64,000 nucleotides of DNA. It comes from JBLNDJ01 sp050261515 (GTDB lineage Bacteria; Acidobacteriota; Terriglobia; Bryobacterales; Bryobacteraceae). Below the pieces are notes generated by a model. It did not search any database, was not told the origin of the DNA, and saw only the letters and a list, made by a program, of their open reading frames with translations. Below are positions 16,992 to 25,098 of the stretch, piece by piece. Within the stretch, counting starts at the first letter, position 1; each line of letters begins with the position of its first letter. A program made the position numbers and the translations under genes. The stretch is taken from NCBI GenBank assembly GCA_050261515.1, contig JBLNDJ010000050.1:41829-105828 (forward strand). Reading direction: 5' to 3'.

Positions 16992-18406
16992 CAGGTGTCC
17001 GCGGCTGTCCGCAGCCGCCCCGCCAGAAGTTCCAGCACGACGTCGTGCGAAACGGCCGTATTGAATTCCGGCGTGTAAGAGAAGCCGCTGTGCTGTCCCG
17101 GCAATTTCAGCAGAAAGGGAACCCGGCGATCGATCGGCCTGCCATCCACCCTGCGCCGGTTTCGATAGGGATGATCTGATGTGACCAGCACCGCCGTCTC
17201 CTCCCACACGCCCGCTTCCTCCATGCCGCGGCGCAACTTCCCCAGCGTGACGTCCAGGAGCTCGAGCGCATCGTTGTAGCGCGTGAAATCTTTCTTGACC
17301 ATCGACGCGACCGGTCCCTCGCTCAGGTCGAACGCGCCCCGCGAGCTGTCGTAGAAGAACGGTTCGTGCGGCACCGGCCAGTGCACGAAGACCAGTCCCA
17401 GCCCCCGGTCGGCCGTGGCGCGTCCGGCGGCCTGCAAAATGAAGCGGTAGTCCTCCGCGTGCCGTGCCGCCGCGAGCGTCTGGCCGAGCGGCGATCGAAA
17501 CTGTGTCTCGATCAGATTCCGGAGTTGGTTCGCCGCAATCTCGCCGGGCGCGCGCCCCATGCTGTTGCGGTCCGTGTTCATGTTGAACACAACGCAGTCC
17601 GACAACGCTCGCCCCATGCTGCCGCAGTAGTCGAGGAACCAGCCGGCGATCGCGGTATCGGCGCCCGCCTGCCGCGCGCGAGAGAACACCGTGGAGGCGC
17701 TCCTGAGCGTGTCTACACCCGCGCCGTGCACTCCCGTCAGCAAAACCGGAACCGACGTGCTGGTCGTCGTGCCGGGCGGCACGGCGTTCGCCGCCGTGAA
17801 CGCCTCGCTCCGCAGCCTGTCCAACTCCGGCAGTCGAAGCCCCGCGCAGCGCTCCGCGAACGTCAGCCCGTAGTCCCATTCATCGAACAGCAGCCAGACC
17901 ACGCGGCCGGCGCCGCCCCCCGGCAGGCGTCCCGCCACGTGCGGCTTCCACGCGGAGGGATCGTAAGTTGACGCCCTCCACAGCGCCTGCCCAAACGTCA
18001 CGGCTGTGAACGGCGCCAGAACCAGCAGCGCGTGAAAGAAAATGCGGCGGCAACGGCTGCTTATACTCAGAGCCGCCATGACGGCGGCTGCGAGTGCGCC
18101 GCACGCATAGCCGAGTCCGGTCTTCGTCGCGAAATGGACGCTCGTGATGCCGTTCGCCATCACCAGCGCCAGCACCGCGGCGACCGCCATCCCAACCACC
18201 CGCGAGATCCAACCCCCGCTTCGCCTGAGCAGCCGCAGGCCGCCCCACATCAGCAGCCCGAGCATCAGCACGTTCGCGATCGCGATGAGGAAGGCCGCCG
18301 GCGTCACCTGCTTCCACTCGAGAATCGCGGCCCAGGTTTTGTAGAAACAGATGTTGCTCAGCGACACGCAGGCCGCAAGTTCCCGGACCCAGGCTCTCCG
18401 CGCCAT
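16943..18406 (-). CDS. membrane-anchored sulfatase/phosphoethanolamine-transferase-like protein
   Basis: A 487-residue protein with about four or five N-terminal helices (residues about 8-170) followed by an extracytoplasmic alkaline-phosphatase-superfamily domain: VVWLLFDEWDYG (first metal Asp), the Thr-rich PPGTTTSTSVPVLL, FVHWPVPHEPF and VLVTSDHPYR (late metal His). This layout resembles lipid A or lipoteichoic-acid-modifying transferases and membrane sulfatases. The in-frame region upstream of 18406 is the shadow of other genes. The ATG lies five bases after the stop of a small membrane protein gene, and its 3' end overlaps the convergent neighbour by 49 bases. Confidence 0.78.
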   Translation of the reverse strand: MARRAWVRELAACVSLSNICFYKTWAAILEWKQVTPAAFLIAIANVLMLGLLMWGGLRLLRRSGGWISRVVGMAVAAVLALVMANGITSVHFATKTGLGYACGALAAAVMAALSISSRCRRIFFHALLVLAPFTAVTFGQALWRASTYDPSAWKPHVAGRLPGGGAGRVVWLLFDEWDYGLTFAERCAGLRLPELDRLRSEAFTAANAVPPGTTTSTSVPVLLTGVHGAGVDTLRSASTVFSRARQAGADTAIAGWFLDYCGSMGRALSDCVVFNMNTDRNSMGRAPGEIAANQLRNLIETQFRSPLGQTLAAARHAEDYRFILQAAGRATADRGLGLVFVHWPVPHEPFFYDSSRGAFDLSEGPVASMVKKDFTRYNDALELLDVTLGKLRRGMEEAGVWEETAVLVTSDHPYRNRRRVDGRPIDRRVPFLLKLPGQHSGFSYTPEFNTAVSHDVVLELLAGRLRTAADTCHWLDARRDASRAPAR

Positions 18407-18411
18407 CGGCG

Positions 18412-18624
18412 CTACGGCCGCTTCGGCCAGAACTTCTTCAGGTACACGAGCCCGAGCGCGAGCATCACGATGCCGAACCATACCGGCATGTGCAGGCTCG
18501 AGAGCACCACGTTCGGGTCCGGCGCGGAGAACTCGTAGACCCCCACGCCCAGAATCAGCGCTCCGTAGGCCGAAAGCAGCGCGCCGATGAAGAACCAGAT
18601 CGAAATCGAGTGTTCGCCCACCAT
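18412..18624 (-). CDS. small two-helix membrane protein
   Basis: A 70-residue protein with two membrane helices (about 8-30 and 46-63) and a basic C-terminus (LKKFWPKRP). It is five bases upstream of the membrane sulfatase-like gene and nine bases downstream of the DUF4380-like gene on the same strand, so the three form an operon. The start is preceded by a GAGAGA stretch. No family is recognised; it could be an accessory subunit of the neighbouring membrane enzyme. Confidence 0.7.
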   Translation of the reverse strand: MVGEHSISIWFFIGALLSAYGALILGVGVYEFSAPDPNVVLSSLHMPVWFGIVMLALGLVYLKKFWPKRP

Positions 18625-18633
18625 GTCTCTCTC

Positions 18634-19590
18634 CTAGTGCAGCAGCGGCAGCAGCACGCGGTCGAGTTCGGCATCGGTGAGGCCGGAAACGTTGACGCCC
18701 TTGTGCAGGCTCCAGGTCTCCACGTGCGTTACGCTCGCCGACGGCTCGATCTTCGTCATCGGCCCGAGCGTTTCGATCTCCAGGAACTCGGCGTTCGTGA
18801 ACGTCTCGAACGAGCAGCCGAAATCGGGGTACGTCTTCGACGGATCGGGCCGGTATTGCTTCAAGAACAACTCGCCGTTGAGCAGATAGGCGCCCCACGT
18901 GCGCGGGTTGAAATGCCCGAGTTTCTGCGGCACGGGATTGTTCGGGTCCTGCCGCAGGGTCATGTATTTCTTCGTGAAGACCCAGCGCTTGTCGGAGAGG
19001 TCCGTGTACGCCCACATCACCAGCGGATTCGTCGCTTCGAGGTTCTGCGGATGCGTGCCGCGCGGCGGGAAGCCCGTGATCGCGACGCCCCCCTGCGCCA
19101 TCATCGTCAGCGCCCACGGAGCGAACTCGAGCGGGAACAGCGTCTTGTTCGTGATCCGGTTCGTGACCGTGACGTCGCTGCCCGTCGGCGCCATCTCGAC
19201 CGCAATTTCTTTCTGGAGCCCGGTCAGCGGCTCGACCGGCTCGCGCGCCACCAGGCCGTTCCGCTTCACCTCGACGGTGACGGGAACGTTGTCCGGCGCC
19301 CAGGTCGCGATCGGATCCTCGGGCGCTTTCCACACCCGGCTGCCTCCGCGCAACTGGAACTTCTCCTCGCCGGTCTTCCCCATCTGCTCGGGATATTCCT
19401 TGAGCAGGTTCTGGCCGCCGACGAACCCGTACCGCATGATGCGCGGTCCCACGTCGCCGGTCACGATCAGCTCCACATTGCCGTTGCTGACTTTGTAGCT
19501 GTTCGGCCAGCCTTTATAATTCACCTTCTCGACGGTGACCGCCGCGCTCAGTGTCATTGCAAGTCCTGTTGATAGAAAAAAACGGAACAT
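18634..19590 (-). CDS. secreted DUF4380-like protein (mutarotase-like fold)
   Basis: A 318-residue secreted protein with a signal peptide (about 1-17) and then NGNVELIVTGDVGPRIMRYGF, a pattern typical of aldose-epimerase-like/DUF4380 beta-sandwich proteins. LEFAPWALTMMAQGG and the C-terminal VTHVETWSLHKG fit the same fold. These are thought to bind sugars; no activity can be assigned. ATG 19590 is supported by AGGAG six to seven bases upstream. It heads a three-gene operon with the small membrane protein and the sulfatase-like gene. Confidence 0.75.
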   Translation of the reverse strand: MFRFFLSTGLAMTLSAAVTVEKVNYKGWPNSYKVSNGNVELIVTGDVGPRIMRYGFVGGQNLLKEYPEQMGKTGEEKFQLRGGSRVWKAPEDPIATWAPDNVPVTVEVKRNGLVAREPVEPLTGLQKEIAVEMAPTGSDVTVTNRITNKTLFPLEFAPWALTMMAQGGVAITGFPPRGTHPQNLEATNPLVMWAYTDLSDKRWVFTKKYMTLRQDPNNPVPQKLGHFNPRTWGAYLLNGELFLKQYRPDPSKTYPDFGCSFETFTNAEFLEIETLGPMTKIEPSASVTHVETWSLHKGVNVSGLTDAELDRVLLPLLH

Positions 19591-19657
19591 CGGGCTCCTG
19601 CCTCCCCTTCGGCACAAGAAACGATTAAAGCACACACCGGCACCCCGGAAAACTGCT

Positions 19658-21442
19658 TCACCGCCTCCGCGCGCTCTGCGTCTCCACGCGAAGCGGCCGG
19701 GCGGTGAGCTTTACCCGCATCACGCGCGCGGCGATGTCTCCCCGGAACTCCGGAGGCTTCAACTCCAGCCCGTACCCAAAGTGCCGCAAATGCCGCACAT
19801 CGCCGCGGTCGTTGCGGATGATTTCGCCCTTTGCCGTGTCCCACCATTCAATCTCGTAATCGCCGTCGCCGAGCCCGATCACGTTCACGCTGGCAGCCGG
19901 TACCGCCGGCCCGCGCAGCGGATCGTGCAGCCACAGCAGCGCCTGGTCGTCCGCCACCAGCCCGTACACACGCACGCTCACCGGCACGTTCGGGCGCGAC
20001 ACCGCGGCCGGCTTCCACTGCCGGGCCGCGAAATCCACGCCCCGAAGAAACCGCGACAGCCCCGTGTAGTGATGGTAGAGGTTGAACGGTTCGATGTAGT
20101 TGTGCCACCACCAGTACATTCCCGCGCCGCCCGCGCCGCTCAGCGACGACGCCCACAGGCAGTCGTGAAAATGCCTGCCCTCGGGATCCACGCTCACCGG
20201 GCCCTCGATCCCCTGTTCGCCGAAGAAGAATGGCTTGCCGAAACCGCGCATCAGGTGGTCCGTGTCTTCGATCGCATACTCGGCGGCATCGAACTCCGGC
20301 CCGAAGTACGAATGACCCTGCACAATGTCGATCTCCGGCAGCGCGAACGTCTCGCGGTCGCGCCAGCTCGTTGTGACGAGGTGCTGCCAGGGATCGATCT
20401 GTTTCAGGTAAGCCCCCATCTCACGGTGCCAGTTTGCGCACGCCTCGGAGGTAAACCCGTCCATGTTGTCCACCTCGTTCCACAGCTCCCACGCCAGCAG
20501 GTTCGCCGTCCATCCCCAGCGCGCGACGCTGTAGCGCAGCCGCCGCCGCACGAGCTCGCGCGCCTTCGCATCCGTCAGATAATCCTGCGGATTCACGCAC
20601 GGGCCGCCGTTCTCTGCGTTATACGGGTTGCGCTTCCACTTGGGCAGCGCGCGTTCCCACCACACCACCATCTCGAAGGTGAGCTGCCAGCGGACGCCGA
20701 GCCGCTCGCACAACTCGGCCACGTAGTCGAGCCGCCAGGCCGGAGCAAGATCGTAGCGGCCCAGGCCGGTCGCCTGTGTTTCGAGCGGGAAGCCTGTGAA
20801 CGGGCCCGCGTCCGGCACGGCGATTTTCTGCTCCGGCGTCACGTAGTACTCCTGCCACAGGCGCACGTAGTTGCCGCCCGCCTCCGCCAGCTTCACCAGC
20901 AGCCGGTCGAAGTAATACGTGCCCTCCTTGCGCTCGTACATGCAGAGGTTCTGGCCGATGGGAAAAAACGTGCGGCCGGCGGCATCCTCGAAGTAAGCGC
21001 GGTTGCGCGGGCTGATGCGCAGCGGCCCGCCGCTCGGGCCCTGCGTGACCTCGAAGCTCTGCGCGACGCTGCGGCGCAAAGCGGCGCCGTCCTTCACCAC
21101 GAGCACCACGCGGTGGCGGCCCACCTCGCCGCTCGAAAACCGGACGCGCCACTCGGGCTTTCCCTCCGCCGTCAGCGCTTCATCGCTCCCGCGCAGCTCG
21201 CGCCTGTATCCCTGGAACCAGAACCCGGGCACGCGCACGAGCTTTCCCGAGGGCGTCGTGATCTCGGCATCCACCGCCGCGACGTTCGGGTCGAACGGAT
21301 TCTCCGGCGCGCGCTCCGGCGCATACGCGATCTCGATCTTCTCGTATTGCCGCGCCGACGGTGTCAGCACACGCACTCCCTCGAGAGGACCCGCCGCGGC
21401 GGCGCCGCACACGAGCGCGGCAAGCACAACCAGTGAACGCAT
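19658..21442 (-). CDS. secreted glycoside hydrolase with DUF5060 domain (GH5-like)
   Basis: A 594-residue secreted enzyme. After a signal peptide (about 1-16) comes a DUF5060-type beta domain (about 25-125), then a TIM-barrel domain with LAWELWNEVDN (acid/base Glu near 324) and KPFFFGEQGIEG (probable nucleophile Glu near 408), and a C-terminal beta domain. This is the clan GH-A layout seen in GH5/GH-A enzymes acting on plant or bacterial beta-glycans. The frame is open to 22459 but the signal peptide marks ATG 21442 as the start. It is divergent from the UroD-like gene by 42 bases. Confidence 0.85.
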   Translation of the reverse strand: MRSLVVLAALVCGAAAAGPLEGVRVLTPSARQYEKIEIAYAPERAPENPFDPNVAAVDAEITTPSGKLVRVPGFWFQGYRRELRGSDEALTAEGKPEWRVRFSSGEVGRHRVVLVVKDGAALRRSVAQSFEVTQGPSGGPLRISPRNRAYFEDAAGRTFFPIGQNLCMYERKEGTYYFDRLLVKLAEAGGNYVRLWQEYYVTPEQKIAVPDAGPFTGFPLETQATGLGRYDLAPAWRLDYVAELCERLGVRWQLTFEMVVWWERALPKWKRNPYNAENGGPCVNPQDYLTDAKARELVRRRLRYSVARWGWTANLLAWELWNEVDNMDGFTSEACANWHREMGAYLKQIDPWQHLVTTSWRDRETFALPEIDIVQGHSYFGPEFDAAEYAIEDTDHLMRGFGKPFFFGEQGIEGPVSVDPEGRHFHDCLWASSLSGAGGAGMYWWWHNYIEPFNLYHHYTGLSRFLRGVDFAARQWKPAAVSRPNVPVSVRVYGLVADDQALLWLHDPLRGPAVPAASVNVIGLGDGDYEIEWWDTAKGEIIRNDRGDVRHLRHFGYGLELKPPEFRGDIAARVMRVKLTARPLRVETQSARRR

Positions 21443-21484
21443 GAAGCAAAATGTAGCACGCGCAACCGGGTACATTAGAGATTC

Positions 21485-22483
21485 ATGACTTCCCGAGAGC
21501 GTTTTTTTGCGTTCGTCGAACAGCGTCCGGTGGACCGCCTGCTCGTGATGCCCATCACCATGATGTTCGCCTCCGCTCGCGCAGGCCTGCCCTACGGCCG
21601 GTACGCGCTCGACCACCGCGTGCTGGTGGAATCGCAGCTTCGCGTCGCCGAAGAGTTTGGCTTCGATCACGTCTCCGCCATCACCGAGACCCGCGAGGCG
21701 CGTGACTGCGGCGCCACGATCCGCTACTTCGACGACCAGCCCTACGCCATTGACGAAAGCCAGGCCCGCCTGGCCGACAAGCGCGAGCTTGCGCACATGA
21801 AGCCGCCGGACCCGCTCACGGCCGAAGCGATGCGCGACCGCCTCCAGGCGCTCGCCCTCCTGAAAGATCGCGCCGGGAAGGACAAGGTCGTCGAAGGCTG
21901 GGTCGAAGGCCCCTGCGGCGCCGCGGCCGACCTCCGCGGCATCAACACCCTCATGCTCGATTTCTACGACGACCCGGCCTTTGTCCGCGACCTGTTCGAC
22001 TTCACCCTCGAGCTGGCGCTGCGGTTCGTCAAAGCGCAGCGCGAGGCCGGCGCCGACGTCATCGGTATCGGCGACCCCGCGGCCTCGCTCGTCGGCCCGC
22101 GCCTCTACCGCCAGTTCGTCTGGCCTTACGAAAAGAAGCTGGCTGACGGCATGCGCGCCCTCGGCCTCCGCACGCGCCTGCACATCTGCGGCAACACGCG
22201 CCCCATCCTCGCCGATCTTGCGAAGCTCGGCTGCGACATCATCGATGTCGATTCGGCCGTCCCCATGGCGGAAGCGCGCGAGCAGATGGGCCCGCACCAG
22301 GCGTTCCTCGGAGGCATCGATCCCGTACGCGTCCTCGAGCACGGAACGCCCGAAGAAGTCGAGCGAGCGGTCGCCGAATGCCGCCGCGCCGCCTGCGATC
22401 GCTTCGTCCTCGGCGCCGGCTGCGAAGTGCCCCGCGGCACGCCGCCCGAAAACCTGCAAGCCCTCGCCCGCTGCGCAGGCTGA
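21485..22483 (+). CDS. uroporphyrinogen decarboxylase-family methyltransferase (MtaA/CmuA-like)
   Basis: A 332-residue cytoplasmic protein of the UroD superfamily. It has HICGNTRPI (about 231-239) and VLGAGCEVPRGTP (about 312), the His/Cys zinc-binding pattern of cobamide-dependent methyltransferases, rather than the arginine-rich substrate site of HemE. It therefore probably moves a methyl group between a corrinoid protein and a thiol or other acceptor. No corrinoid protein gene is adjacent. The hemQ-like gene follows on the same strand after 19 bases, which could suggest a tetrapyrrole context but is not proof. Confidence 0.82.
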   Translation: MTSRERFFAFVEQRPVDRLLVMPITMMFASARAGLPYGRYALDHRVLVESQLRVAEEFGFDHVSAITETREARDCGATIRYFDDQPYAIDESQARLADKRELAHMKPPDPLTAEAMRDRLQALALLKDRAGKDKVVEGWVEGPCGAAADLRGINTLMLDFYDDPAFVRDLFDFTLELALRFVKAQREAGADVIGIGDPAASLVGPRLYRQFVWPYEKKLADGMRALGLRTRLHICGNTRPILADLAKLGCDIIDVDSAVPMAEAREQMGPHQAFLGGIDPVRVLEHGTPEEVERAVAECRRAACDRFVLGAGCEVPRGTPPENLQALARCAG

Positions 22484-22502
22484 CAGCTACACTGAGAAAG
22501 AA

Positions 22503-23339
22503 ATGTCCCACCACTCCCACGCACCCGACGACGCCGAAGCTCTGCCCGCCGTGCCCATGACGCTCGAAGGCTCGAGCGTGCTGCACCAGATGTTCCGCGT
22601 CCGCTGGCCCGCGTGGACGGCGCTCGACCCGGCGCGCCGCGCCGCCATCGCGGCCGAAGCCGCCGGAGTCCTCGCGAGCATGGAGGAAGGCGCGCAGTCG
22701 GCCGCTTATTCGCTCCTGGGGCACAAGGGCGACCTCCTCCTCGTCCACTTCCGCAATTCCTTCGAAGATCTGAACCGCGCCGAGCTCGCCCTCGCGCGAC
22801 TCGAACTCGCCGGGTTCCTCGAACCCACCGGCTCCTATCTCTCCGTAGTCGAGCTCGGGCTCTACGACTCGAGCATCAAGCTCTACCGCGCGCTCAAAGA
22901 GCGCGGAGTCGAGCCGCACTCGCCCGACTGGAACGCCGCCGTCACAGAGCAACTCGATGCGCAGCGCAAAGCCATGCACTCGCGTCTCTACCCGAAGATC
23001 CCGCAGCAGCGCTACCTCTGCTTTTACCCGATGGACCGCCGCCGCGGCGAGAAGCGGAACTTCTACACCGTTCCAATCGCCGAGCGCGGCCGCATGATGC
23101 GCGAACACGGCCTGGTCGGCCGCCGCTACGCCGGCAGCGTCCAGCAGATCATCACCGGCTCGATGGGGTTCGACGACTGGGAGTGGGGCGTCGATCTGTT
23201 CTCCGACGATCCGCTCGCGTTCAAGAAGCTCATCTACGAAATGCGCTTCGACGAAGTGAGCGCCGTCTATGCGGAGTTCGGCTCGTTCTATATAGGCCTG
23301 CGCACGCCCGCAGCGAATCTGGCGGACTGGTTGGGTTGA
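22503..23339 (+). CDS. hemQ: chlorite-dismutase-family protein, probable coproheme decarboxylase HemQ
   Basis: A 278-residue protein whose C-terminal half has the HemQ signature: RMMREHGLVGRRY, VQQIITGSMGFDDWEWGV, DPLAFKKLIYEMRFDEVSA and YAEFGSFYIG. HemQ converts coproheme III to haem b in the coproporphyrin-dependent pathway; the His in REHG is the likely proximal iron ligand, by analogy. The arginine typical of true chlorite dismutase is not expected here. The frame is open upstream but ATG 22503, preceded by GAGAAAGA, gives a normal length. It follows the UroD-like gene. Confidence 0.88.
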   Translation: MSHHSHAPDDAEALPAVPMTLEGSSVLHQMFRVRWPAWTALDPARRAAIAAEAAGVLASMEEGAQSAAYSLLGHKGDLLLVHFRNSFEDLNRAELALARLELAGFLEPTGSYLSVVELGLYDSSIKLYRALKERGVEPHSPDWNAAVTEQLDAQRKAMHSRLYPKIPQQRYLCFYPMDRRRGEKRNFYTVPIAERGRMMREHGLVGRRYAGSVQQIITGSMGFDDWEWGVDLFSDDPLAFKKLIYEMRFDEVSAVYAEFGSFYIGLRTPAANLADWLG

Positions 23340-23372
23340 TTCCGGATCAGCACCGCGGCCGTGAGGGAGCGC

Positions 23373-23852
23373 TCACGCCGGCGTCTTCGCCGCCACCGGC
23401 CGCCGCTGCATCATCTGATAAATGTGATGCGCCTCGTGGTGCAGCATGTACTCCACGGCGAACTGCACGTCGTAGCGCGGATACTCGCGGTGCTGCCCCT
23501 GGTTGCGCCAGTCGGCGGGCGTGAGCGAAGCGAGCAGCGCCAGCAGTTCCTCGCGGTCGGCGGCGAACCCCTCCACCAGCTCCGCGCACGTGTGCGTCAT
23601 CTTCGCGTCGAATTCCGGGTCGTTCTCCGGCCCATACGGCTCGATGACCGGGTTGCTCTCGGTCAGCATCGCCTCGATCCGCATCTCGAAAACTTCCTGC
23701 ACGCGCCAGATGTGGCACACCAGCTCTTTCAGCGACCAACTCTCGGGCACCGGCCGCCGCGCCAGGACTTCTTCCTCGAGCCCGTGCGTGAGATGGCGTA
23801 TGTCGCCGACGTGGTCCCTGAGCCGGGCCGCGAAATGAGCGTCAACTGGCAT
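23373..23852 (-). CDS. DinB-family four-helix metal-binding protein
   Basis: A 159-residue protein with the DinB/YfiT pattern: WSLKELVCHIWRV (first metal His near 48) and YMLHHEAHHIYQM (the paired histidines near 138-142). Members are putative nickel/zinc-dependent thiol transferases linked to low-molecular-weight thiols. ATG 23852 fits the helix start. It is divergent from the SnoaL-like gene with a 24-base gap. Confidence 0.85.
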   Translation of the reverse strand: MPVDAHFAARLRDHVGDIRHLTHGLEEEVLARRPVPESWSLKELVCHIWRVQEVFEMRIEAMLTESNPVIEPYGPENDPEFDAKMTHTCAELVEGFAADREELLALLASLTPADWRNQGQHREYPRYDVQFAVEYMLHHEAHHIYQMMQRRPVAAKTPA

Positions 23853-23876
23853 GAAATGATTATATTGAAGGCGACT

Positions 23877-24374
23877 ATGCAACGTATCTCACGCCGCGCG
23901 GCGCTGGCCGGCGCCGCGGGGCTCCTCATCGGTTATGCTGCCGGGACCTGGAACGCGGGCGTGGTGAGCGCTGCGAGAGATCCCGTGAAAGAACTGATCG
24001 AGCTCGATCGCGAGTTCGACGCTGCCACCGCGCGCGATGGCGTGGACGGCTGGCTCTCCTACTTCGCGCCCGGCGGCATGATGATGCCCGCCAACCATGA
24101 CATCGTTGTCGGCCAGGCCGCCATCCGCGAGTTCGCCTCGAAGGCCTTCACGAGCCCGGGCTTCTCGCTGCGCTGGGAGCCGATCGACGGAGACGTCTCG
24201 GGCGGCCTCGGCTACACCTACGGCATCTCGAAGGTGATGCGGCCCGGCAAGGACGGAAAGCCTGCCGAATCCTACGGCAAGTACGTCACCATCTGGCGCA
24301 AGCAGCGCGACAAGACCTGGAAGATCGCGGTCGATATCGGAAACCCGAGCCCGCCGCCCGCGGAGAAGAAGTAG
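23877..24374 (+). CDS. secreted DUF4440/SnoaL-like protein with Tat-like signal
   Basis: A 165-residue protein starting with a twin-arginine-like leader (ISRRAALAGAAGLLIGY), then an NTF2-like domain of about 120 residues (IELDREFDAATARDG, WLSYFAPGGMMM, YVTIWRKQRDKTWKI). This cone fold is used by ketosteroid isomerase-like and SgcJ/EcaC proteins; the role is unknown. ATG 23877 is just inside the divergent gap with the DinB gene. The Smr gene starts four bases after its stop. Confidence 0.8.
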   Translation: MQRISRRAALAGAAGLLIGYAAGTWNAGVVSAARDPVKELIELDREFDAATARDGVDGWLSYFAPGGMMMPANHDIVVGQAAIREFASKAFTSPGFSLRWEPIDGDVSGGLGYTYGISKVMRPGKDGKPAESYGKYVTIWRKQRDKTWKIAVDIGNPSPPPAEKK

Positions 24375-24378
24375 CGGC

Positions 24379-24651
24379 ATGGACGGCAGCGAGCCCGTAC
24401 GCATCCCGATCGAAGACGTCTTCGACCTGCACACGGTGCCGCCGCGGGATGTCGAGGGCGTGGTCGAGGCGTACCTCGAAGAGGCCGGCCGGCTCGGCCT
24501 GAAGGCGCTGCGCATCGTACACGGCCGCGGCATCGGGGTGCAGCGCGAGATCGTGCGGTCCGTGCTGGCACGCACTCCGTTCGTCGTGGCGTACGGTGAT
24601 GCGCCCGCCGAGGCGGGAGGGTGGGGCGCCACCGTCGTCACGCTACGCTGA
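24379..24651 (+). CDS. stand-alone Smr-domain protein
   Basis: A 90-residue protein consisting almost only of an Smr (small MutS-related) domain: DLHTVPPRDVEGVVEAYLEEA and LRIVHGRG, ending in GGWGATVVTL. Smr domains can be nucleases acting on nucleic acid junctions or mRNA during ribosome collision. It lies between the SnoaL-like gene (four bases) and yjbQ (six bases). Confidence 0.87.
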   Translation: MDGSEPVRIPIEDVFDLHTVPPRDVEGVVEAYLEEAGRLGLKALRIVHGRGIGVQREIVRSVLARTPFVVAYGDAPAEAGGWGATVVTLR

Positions 24652-24657
24652 AAGGCT

Positions 24658-25077
24658 ATGGGCGTTTTTCAGAGCAGTTTTCAGGTCTCTACGCGCGGGC
24701 GGTCGGACGTGCACGACATCACGAGGCAAGTCGCGCGCATCATCGCCGAGAGCAAGATCCGCAAGGGCGTCGCGAACGTGTCCGGCCAGGGATCGACGCT
24801 CGGCATCACCACCATCGAGTTCGAGCCCGGCGCGGTGTCCGACTTCAACCGGGCGCTCGACCGGATTGCACCCATGAACCATGACTATGCGCACAACGCG
24901 CGCTGGGGGGATGATAACGGCTATGCGCACCTGCGCAGCGCGCTCGTCGGGACGAGCAGGACGTTCCCCGTGCGTGATGGCGCGCTCCATATCGGCACCT
25001 GGCAGCAGATCGTTCTGTGCGATTTCGATGAGCGGCCGCGGCAGCGCGAGGTGACCGTGACGGTGATGGGGGAGTAG
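24658..25077 (+). CDS. yjbQ: YjbQ/UPF0047 family protein (secondary thiamine-phosphate synthase family)
   Basis: A 139-residue protein matching UPF0047: DVHDITRQV, the GITTIEFEPG strand, MNHDYAHNARWGDDNGYAHL with its clustered His/Asp residues, and IGTWQQIVLCDFDERPRQR. E. coli YjbQ has weak thiamine-phosphate synthase activity; the physiological role is unsettled. It sits in the Smr-YjbQ-Lhr unit. Confidence 0.92.
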   Translation: MGVFQSSFQVSTRGRSDVHDITRQVARIIAESKIRKGVANVSGQGSTLGITTIEFEPGAVSDFNRALDRIAPMNHDYAHNARWGDDNGYAHLRSALVGTSRTFPVRDGALHIGTWQQIVLCDFDERPRQREVTVTVMGE

Positions 25078-25098
25078 CGCGCTTGCGACAATAGAAGC

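Noticed and set aside
19591..22459. Upstream extensions of the GH5-like, sulfatase-like and treY frames
   Set aside because: The extra residues mirror neighbouring genes; signal peptides and ribosome-binding sites fix the internal starts.
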